From NCBI GenBank assembly GCA_011109175.1, contig RDEW01000008.1, forward strand, positions 338,949 to 402,948: 64,000 nt of DNA. Reading direction: 5' to 3'. The position numbers and the translations under genes are program-made. This stretch comes from Dicyema japonicum. Lineage: Eukaryota > Dicyemida > Rhombozoa > Dicyemidae. Of this stretch, positions 57,077-64,000 are shown piece after piece (positions within the stretch are counted from its first letter, which is position 1; each line of letters opens with the position of its first letter). A model generated the notes under the pieces. That model was not told the origin of the DNA. It did not search any database and saw nothing but the letters and a program-made list of their open reading frames with translations.

Positions 57077-57540
57077 AGACCTTTCTCTTCTTAGAAGACG
57101 AGTCGTTTGCTAATTCCACAGGTGATTGGTTGCTGTAACCAAATCTTCCTCCATAGTGCGCACCCCATATTTATACTCCTACAACATGCTCTTCAACATC
57201 TTTTTGAGGACAACTGATTAAATGTGTGTTCTAGTTGTTGTATCGATTGCGATGGCTCCCAAATGAGATTTATAATCCTTCGAAATGACACCGTCCTAGG
57301 TTAGAACAATATGACTTTGACTGGATCACCATAAAGTAGTTATTTAAGCAACTTTTCAACTTAAGTTTGCGTGAGTATTTGCCACTAACGATTTTGAGGA
57401 TTTGTTACATAAATAATTGTGGAGAGCCTCAAACTTCTTAACAAAGCCCAGTCTCCCAAAACATTAGGTATTCGTCATATCCAAATCCACACACAGAGTC
57501 CTGATCCTCATTGGTAAGGTTTAGATATAAATTCTTAACA
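57077..57540 (-). CDS. Unidentified host gene, 3' exons
   Basis: Minus-strand pieces look coding but sit in different frames, as expected with tiny introns: LTNEDQDSVCGFGYDEYLMF (57510-57455), RLGFVKKFEALHNYLCNKSS (57455-57395), KDYKSHLGAIAIDTTTRTH (57282-57225) and a C-terminus GRFGYSNQSPVELANDSSSK then KRKV-stop at 57077. The last residues KKRKV resemble a nuclear localisation signal. I could not assign a family, nor find the 5' part; group E sequence starts at 57600. Confidence 0.4.
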
Positions 57541-57599
57541 ATAACATTAATAAATTATTATCAAAGATTTATTACTTTTCTTTATAAAATTTAACGATA

Positions 57600-59330
57600 A
57601 CAAAACGTCAAAAAGTCTTTGACTTGCCACTCTTGTATTTTTCGACCCAAAACCGCCTTATTGTCTCATGTCCAGTATAGTTCACGGAATACTTTCTCAA
57701 CTCTATGCTCTGAGATCAAAGGTGAGTACCCCCACCCGCATTCCAAAAGCCGTGAGAATCCTAGTGGCAGAAATTCTTTCGTGTCTCATCGATTCTGTCA
57801 TTTCTTCTGGCCATCTGAAGATTGGATCATTCTTTCCGCTCCTTCTATTCCCGGCGTTATTCTTTCCTCCTCCGTTAGTTCCCAGATTAATAGCAATGCC
57901 AAGTTCATTATGACTGCAGATCTGGATACCTTGCTTGCAGATCGCGGTATTCCATTACGAGGTCGGGAGAATAATTTGGAGTCCTCAGAAGATACAATCT
58001 CCAGAGAAAAATAGGACGAAAACTCATCGAAGGGGATATCTGCCCTCAGAGTGGTTGAATCAAAAGACACTATTTTCTCCTATTCGGCCTCAACCTTGGA
58101 TACCAAGATACTTTCAAGTCCAATAGACCACATTGGTGTTGCCTTACTCAGTAGTCTTCCGGTTATTTCAGACAAGTCCGTTGTTAATTGAATTCGATCC
58201 TTCCGCAGTTCCACAGTGTTAAGATTGATAATATACATCCTGGGCATGTGAAATATTTAATCTCAAGAAGCACTGCCGAGGCAGGATGAAACCTAATCAG
58301 ATCTATTACAAATATGAAAAAAACAGAATGTTAATATCGACCCTTTTGCGATGAACCTTTTCTTCAGTGCTCTTTAACACGTATTCAACAAACCTGACGG
58401 TGGTATTTGTCCAATTGCCGTAGGGAATTTCTTAAGACGTTTAGCATCAAAGATTTCTGTGAAACTCGTTTGCAACCGTTTGAGTGAGCAAATATCTCAA
58501 ACCCATCTGGGCGTTGGTGTCCCTCATGGTTGTGAGGCTGCTATTCATTCGGCATTTTTGCTTGCCTCCTCCATAGTGCAAACTACTTGTGAAGCTGGAT
58601 ATCCTCAACCCGTTCAATTCCTTCAGACGTGGAGTTCTGTGTTTTTAGGATTCCTGAAATTACTAAATTCATCCATCTTGCATACGGATTGAAAAGTTCA
58701 TTTGTTTTGGAGATCATATTGTTGACTCTTCTACTTGTGTGCAGAAAGGTGACCCTCTTGAACCTATTATCTTCTTTACTATTGACCACGTTATTCGAAA
58801 GATCTTGACTCTTCTAAATATATGGTACTTAGACGGTAGAACGATTGGGGGAGACGTCTCTATTATCGACACTCTGGAATTCGCTATTCTTGCTTTGTCA
58901 GACCTCGTCCTGCAATTAAACATACGAAAGACAGAGATTATAAATGTTAGCTTTGTGGTGGACGAGTTTCCCATTGTTCAAAACCTCCCGGAGTACTTAT
59001 TTCCTGGTGCGAGGATATTCGAAACATCTGATATAGTTTTCCTTGGATGCTCACTATTTCTGGAAAAGTTTGATGAGAAAGGTCGATTTGTTCCCATCCA
59101 TTACGGAAAAACTTAAACTTATTGAAGCACACATCCCCCCTTTCCTAATGAAAAATAAAATTTTTGTTCCTAAAATGATTTTCTCATTACAAAGTTCCCC
59201 TTGTTTCCACAAATCTGATTCCCTCAAATCTCTAGGGAACTTATTAGAAATTCTGAATATTCGATTTGACAGCATTGGCTGGTCTCAAAAAAGTTCACGA
59301 TCAGATTTTGGGGAATATGCATGAGGTCTC
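57600..59330 (+). mobile_element. Decayed group E-related LINE copy
   Basis: RT region visible: LGVGVPHGCEAAIHSAF (58507-58560), VQKGDPLEPIIFFTIDHVIR (58736-58800) and IWYLDGRTIGGDVSIIDTLE (58822-58880; the usual YLDDGTIGG has lost its second Asp). Upstream 57619-58014 matches the copy at 54290. Downstream 59172-59225 also matches that copy. The second catalytic Asp is replaced by Gly, so this RT would be inactive. Confidence 0.7.
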
Positions 59331-60419
59331 CTGCCGATTTTTTCATTCCTTGCTACCTGTAAGTTGCAGAGCTTTGGCCAACTAAATCTTATGTTTTTTC
59401 ACCGGATTGAGTCTGGATTCTGTACTTAACACGGTTGTGTGACAGTAGACAATAAGTGGGCTTTATATTCTCAAGAAGTTCATATCCCAAAAGGAGTGGG
59501 ATGAAATCCTTTTTGAAAATAGCTATAGGAACTTGAAATATGACTGTCATAGGGACTAGACGCTGGGTTTACTTTTTTTAAAACCTGTCGGACTTGATAG
59601 AGGTGATGGCAAGATGAGTAACGTCCATGAAATAATGCCAAGGAAAATGTCTTGCTTAGGGCACAACGTTGACGGATATTTTCTCAAACGAGAATCCGCT
59701 ACTGACACTCAAAAAAAGAAAGTACCGTAGCATTGAGGGTAGTTCGGCTTTCAGACGATCTCCGTTGAGACATCTGACGTACTTGGCCCCTGCAAAACAA
59801 AGGCTTAAACCCATCCACAAAGAGACTTTTGGTGATGCCTTCTGCATTAACTAAATTCCAAAGCGTCTGTCTCTTCAAGTTGATGCCTTGGGGGATATCC
59901 AGTGTCGTCACTGGCCATTGTCTTTAATATTCGTGTAGTCCTAATTTGACGACATTAAGAATATTGAGGATATCGCCACTATGTCTGATATTTCTCCGGA
60001 GGATATCTGGGAGATAATTTTTCAGTTTGTTATATTGAAGTTTGCATATTTTATAAAAATTTGTGGGCCCTGATGATGGGACAACGAAAAAAACTGTGGA
60101 TTTCTATGCATCTTTAAAACAAAGCAAAGGAAGAGACTCTCCATGTGTTCATTCTCATGTCAAGCACTGAGAGAATTTTATTCATGGAGAAAATAATTTC
60201 GAGTACAATATTTTACTTCTGTTAGTGACTATGTGAGAGATGTTGTGGAGGAGTGTCTATTAATGAAAAAGAAACTCCTATTTAACTACCTTGCTAATTT
60301 TATCGATAAAAAATTATATGGTTATTCCATATTATGGGTCACCAAACTGTACGTATAACATAACATTTTATTAAAAACCAAAACATCAAGATAGTTATGG
60401 GGGATCACGTTATTAAAAA
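59331..60419. other. No clear gene
   Basis: Short frames at 59669-59854 (plus) and 59911-59656 (minus) lack recognisable domains. Likely further degraded element sequence. Confidence 0.4.
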
Positions 60420-62900
60420 TTTTGGCGTGAGGCCTGGATTCATTCGCAGTTTATCTCCCTCTAGCTTCACAGTATCTTATGAACGTGTTATTTACTTTAG
60501 AACTCGGGAGAAAACCTTGGATCCGTTCCGCTACCACGCTCCTTACTGAGTTGATCGGGGTTTCTTCCTCTTCTAGTGCTTCTTCACCTCTTTTACGAAA
60601 AGCCAGCTTGATTCCATCCTCTTATTGTCCAAAAGATGATTATTCTTTCTACTTTGAGTGAAAAATACCATCCTTTACATCCGTAGCGAGAGAAAGCAGA
60701 ATAATTTTTTCAAAAATAAAGATAAACGTCTCCTTCTTTAATCGAGTTTTCGTAGACACAGAAGTGCTTGATAAGCCTTTTTGGTCTTTATTTAGCACCT
60801 TCAACATAATCTCTTCTACATCCAAATCAGAAACCCAAATAACGCAAATGATCAACATTGCTGATACCACTCAGTGTGTACTCATGTTGAAAAAACTTTT
60901 TATAGTGTGAAATACGCATGACTTTTGATTTTTCCATTGAGAGACTTAAGCCACGGGATTTACATCACCAGAGAATTTCTTTTAAAAATTCACGTAATTT
61001 TCCCTCAGACACCATCGGACTTTACGAGATTTCTGATATCATACGTCGTCCGCGTAAACAATCACTTAGTACTAGGATTCGTGGGAGCCGGAAAATCTCT
61101 CATAAATATATTAAATAGCAGAAGATTCAAGACTGAGTCTTATATCACTCCCTTCTTTATAACAATCTCTTCAGAAGTAAATCCTCCACATCTCACAAAT
61201 GATCTTCTCCCTGTCAGAAAATTTTTTAACCAATCAAGTAAAAGTATTGGGATTTCAGCTTCGACTAGTTGATAAAACAGTGCGTTATGTCAGACACTAT
61301 CGAAGGTTTTTGATATATCCAGGCAGGCGACACTCAGCTGATATTTGAAGTTCCTGGGCTTCTCAATCTCAGAATTCAAGATGAAAAAACAATTTCCACA
61401 TTATCTCTCTGAACGAAAGCTTTATTGTTCCTTGCTGAGAAAATTCCGTGATTCAATACGCGCGTAAGTCTTTTATAAATCAGCCTTTTCCTGATTTTTG
61501 AAATTAATTTTATTAGACTAATAGGTATATATTCAAAGGGATCCGTCCTCGATTTTCCTTGTTTTGTGATCATCCGAATAATGGAATCTTTCCAACCATG
61601 AGGTACATATCCTATACTGAGACTATCTCCAAATAGCTAACAGAAAACCTCGAAAAGGCAATCCGGACCTTCCTTGAATAGCTTCAGACGACCCCATCCA
61701 TTCCAGGAGCTTTATCTCAACACTCCATAATAGTTTGTTTCACTTCTTAGTAATTATATCCATGCGTCATGTCTCAAATGCTTTTCCAGAATTTTTATAC
61801 TTGAAAGAGTTTCTTCGGGCAGTAGATCCTTTGAATCAATCCCTTGAATACTCTCGAGCAGCTCCCAAAAGGCATTAGGAACATCCGCCTCGGTGACAAC
61901 ACTGCCATTGGATCTCTTCAAATTATTAACATCTGATTTAGATCCAGGAGTTACAAGCCTCCGATAAGACTTCCAGAATGTTGGGTTATTGGTGTCCAAC
62001 TTTTCCGCTTCAGTCCTCCATTTTTTATTGACTTATTATTATTAGCACTTTCACAAAAGCCATAATATTTAGCCATAATATTTATAGCCAGATCCCTCAG
62101 TGTGTCATTGACTTGTTCTTTAAATAAGAAATCTATAGTCTTCTGAGTAACTCGTATTCTTCTCTTTAGAAATTCTCGGTCCAAATAATCCAGACACCGT
62201 CTTAACTTTGTCCGAAGGCGATTTCGTTCTGAAATTTTCCGTTTGATATGGGCAGGGACAGCAGCTTTAGGATCTTCAAAGAAAACAGGTTTTGCAAAAC
62301 AATGTAAATACTCTTCCATAACACTCAAAATGTTTGCGCTAACATAGTCCACATCACCGGGCAACAACATAGAAGTCGATAAAGAAGAAAGTTTATCCGT
62401 CATAAAAGTCTTATAATGACTCCAATTGACATATTAGCATCTAATTTCATAAACCCTCCAATACATGGCAGACTTTAAATTAACAAACAAGACTTTGGGA
62501 ATGTAGTCGCTTCCGATATCTCGAATAGCATGAGTATCCACATGCGCAATAAGAGGTGAAAACACCAGAAAAACACCAAATTTATCACCACCTGTATACG
62601 AATAATGATTTTGTTCCTTGGATGTCAAAACCTCAAGAGAGTCTGATAAATGTCTCAATCTTTGTCCAGTATGATAGGTCTTACCACGTCCAAAAGCAAC
62701 ATGTTTAGAATTAAGATCTCCAATCAAAATAGATTTCGGATAGTCAATAAAAAACAGGCCGATACGAAACTGGCGAATAAGAGTCTTTGAATACATTCCC
62801 CCAATGGTAATCCACACATCGTCACAACAAACGTCAACAGAGGTAAATTCACAATCAGGGTTCCGTATGACTACATCCATCTTAGGAAAATGATAATAGA
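60420..62900 (-). mobile_element. Jockey-like LINE (group C-related), near-complete but degenerate
   Basis: Minus-strand order from 62880: endonuclease (62880-62434; SILIGDLNSKHVAFG, and SDYIPKVLFVNL in place of SDHxPI), linker (62403-61951; VPAHIKRKISERNRLRTKLR, FLKRRIRVTQ), TNNPTFWKSYRRLVTPGS at 61995-61940, IQGIDSKDLLPEETLSSIKI, RT start DPFEYIPISLIKLISKIRKR (61555-61500), motif A VACLDISKTFDSV (61330-61290), and a later LADDV-like phrase around 60860. The whole domain order of a jockey LINE can be followed despite many frameshifts. Confidence 0.75.
62434..62880 (-). CDS. Apurinic-type endonuclease domain of jockey-like LINE
   Basis: 148-codon frame starting MDVVIRNPDCEFTSVDVCCD with ISIGGMY-type strand, FIDYPKSILIGDLNSKHVAF (G-D-x-N), QRLRHLSDSLEVLTSKEQNH and a C-terminal VDTHAIRDIGSDYIPKVLF. 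The N-terminal WNI motif of the domain is absent, and the last catalytic His is Tyr, so it is likely inactive. Confidence 0.72.
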   Translation of the reverse strand: MDVVIRNPDCEFTSVDVCCDDVWITIGGMYSKTLIRQFRIGLFFIDYPKSILIGDLNSKHVAFGRGKTYHTGQRLRHLSDSLEVLTSKEQNHYSYTGGDKFGVFLVFSPLIAHVDTHAIRDIGSDYIPKVLFVNLKSAMYWRVYEIRC

Positions 62901-63089
62901 TCCGTCAATAGAGTTGAGTTTTTATATAAGAGACATCGATCTTTAAGAGAAAACAGAAATCCTAGGTCTCACATACTTAATGATTGGGAGTATATTAAAA
63001 AACTTTCAGTTGTCGGGAATAATTGACATGTTGTATATCAATGTTAAGCTCCCGATTGCGTAGGGATCCATGCTGGTATTTGAATACTG

Positions 63090-64000
63090 GATCGACTGAA
63101 TTAATTAAAAAGCACTCCCGAGAAAACATAAAATTAGTTAAGTTTCCCTTGTGCCGTATTCCTAGTCATCCTCTCCGTCAACCTCGATCATGATTTTCTG
63201 TTGCTAGTTCTCTTAGGTAGTCTAGATCGTCCGCCGACGTTAGTCTCATACCAACCGCCGATAGGTCTTCGTTCAAAATAGTCGGAAGTGTCGTTCTTGG
63301 CCTTCCGCGGAATCCGGCTCCTGTGTGTGCGAATTAGTTGTCCATTGCGACATTTGCGAGGACCTGGTCATTTAGACGTAACACGTGGCAAAAGAGGCTC
63401 TATCTTGATTTGAAAATATCATCTGACAGTACGTCGGGTTTGCATTTATTATAAAGGTCTGCATTAGAGATCTTCATAGGCCAGTTGATCTTGATTACCG
63501 ATTTGATCTGAGTTTTGTGGAAGGAGTCAAGACGGTCCATTTCCCGTTTAGGGATTTTCCAAGTCGCCGAGTTGTAGGTTAGTACCGTAATGACAAAAGC
63601 TTTGTATATTCTTAGCCTGGTGTTTAGTACTATCCTCTTCTTGTGCCTCCATATTGACGATATTTTTTAGCAAAGATCTTCCTACGAGTAACATCTTCAG
63701 AGTCTCCTAGAAGCGAGCCAATCTTCTCTTGGCTTCTCCATAACTCGTCCGATCTCCGATCATTACGTGTATGCGTTGTAAACTCCGTTTTGTCTGGATT
63801 TACGGTTAAGAACCATTTCGAATATATGTGTGAGAGTACGATGAGCATGTGCTGAAGTGTTTGAGTATCCTCAGAAACAAAATCCAGATCGTCCGCATAA
63901 ATTATTTCGTCATAGTTGTTTCCAATTAAGGACTTAAACTCTTTTACTGCAGCTTCAAGGTAAGCAATAAAGAGGACCGGAGATAGCGAGTCCCCCTGTG
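63090..64000 (-). mobile_element. LINE group A, RT thumb to 3' end (runs off window)
   Basis: Entering from the right edge on the minus strand: QGDSLSP-coding end at 63995-63975, YADDLDFVSEDTQTLQHM (63895-63850), FLTVNPDKTEFTTHTRND and KIGSLLGDSEDVTRRKIF (63810-63680), LRIYKAF (63630-63600), then the post-RT block and the family tail at 63160-63100. Close relative of the inverted fragment at 38160-38765. Confidence 0.78.

Noticed and set aside
1-64000. CRISPR arrays, bacterial operons or a non-standard genetic code
   Set aside because: No spaced direct repeats; genes are intron-split metazoan genes; TAA, TAG and TGA act as stops in the intact genes.

Overview
This is an AT-rich animal nuclear fragment in which a few single-copy host genes sit as islands in a sea of decayed retrotransposons. 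Seven host genes are recognisable by domain order and conserved motifs: the SKI2 exosome-cofactor helicase (3662-7431, +, 3' end missing), mitochondrial aspartate aminotransferase (12349-13806, -), the cohesin regulator PDS5 (about 14723-19238, -), an MPV17L2-type inner-membrane protein (26337-27008, +), a damaged cis-prenyltransferase DHDDS (36216-37225, +), FANCD2 (about 46890-51066, +) and an SMPD2-type neutral sphingomyelinase (55383-56594, -). Two further 3' gene ends (about 23725-24170 and 57077-57540, both -) and one short open region (51124-51601, +) are unidentified.

The most informative signal is the introns. Almost every intron that can be placed by protein homology is 20-28 nt long with GT...AG ends; six in the aminotransferase are 45, 23, 22, 24, 27 and 24 nt, and removing them gives exactly 430 codons. 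Ultra-short spliceosomal introns of this size in ordinary metazoan genes are known from dicyemid mesozoans, so a dicyemid (Dicyema-like) genome is my best guess. This is inference; another lineage with miniaturised introns is not excluded.

The rest is mobile DN​A. I see five non-LTR groups: (A) an apurinic-endonuclease LINE with a QGDSLSP reverse transcriptase and an LKTGDDLD tail, at 1-1620, 21189-22140, 37420-39010, 42561-45140 and 63090-64000; (C) a jockey-like LINE at 1673-3590, 7432-8890, 11207-11488, 28746-29300, 32310-33260, 42084-42466, 46470-46794, 51900-53150 and 60420-62900; (R) one RTE/BovB-like element at 24190-25858; (D) a restriction-like-endonuclease LINE with an IDDLK active site, at 22185-23640 and 34436-35450 plus 3' tails; (E) a PHD-finger LINE with a QQGDPLGP reverse transcriptase and a C-terminal PDG...WDATC domain, at 11640-12295, 29440-30985, 33840-34435, 39010-42083, 45160-46456, 54050-54930 and 57600-59330 plus 3' ends. 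A hAT transposase tail (three copies) and a pogo/Tigger-like fragment are the only DNA transposons seen.

Assembly quality limits what can be said. Eleven of thirteen single-N gaps are flanked on both sides by the same 100-280 bp sequence, which looks like overlapping contig ends joined without merging; several tandem duplications without an N may be the same artefact. Frameshifts at homopolymer runs in otherwise well-kept genes suggest sequencing indels. Host genes do not form operons or share a pathway; they are housekeeping genes for RNA decay, chromatin cohesion, DNA repair, lipid and amino-acid metabolism.
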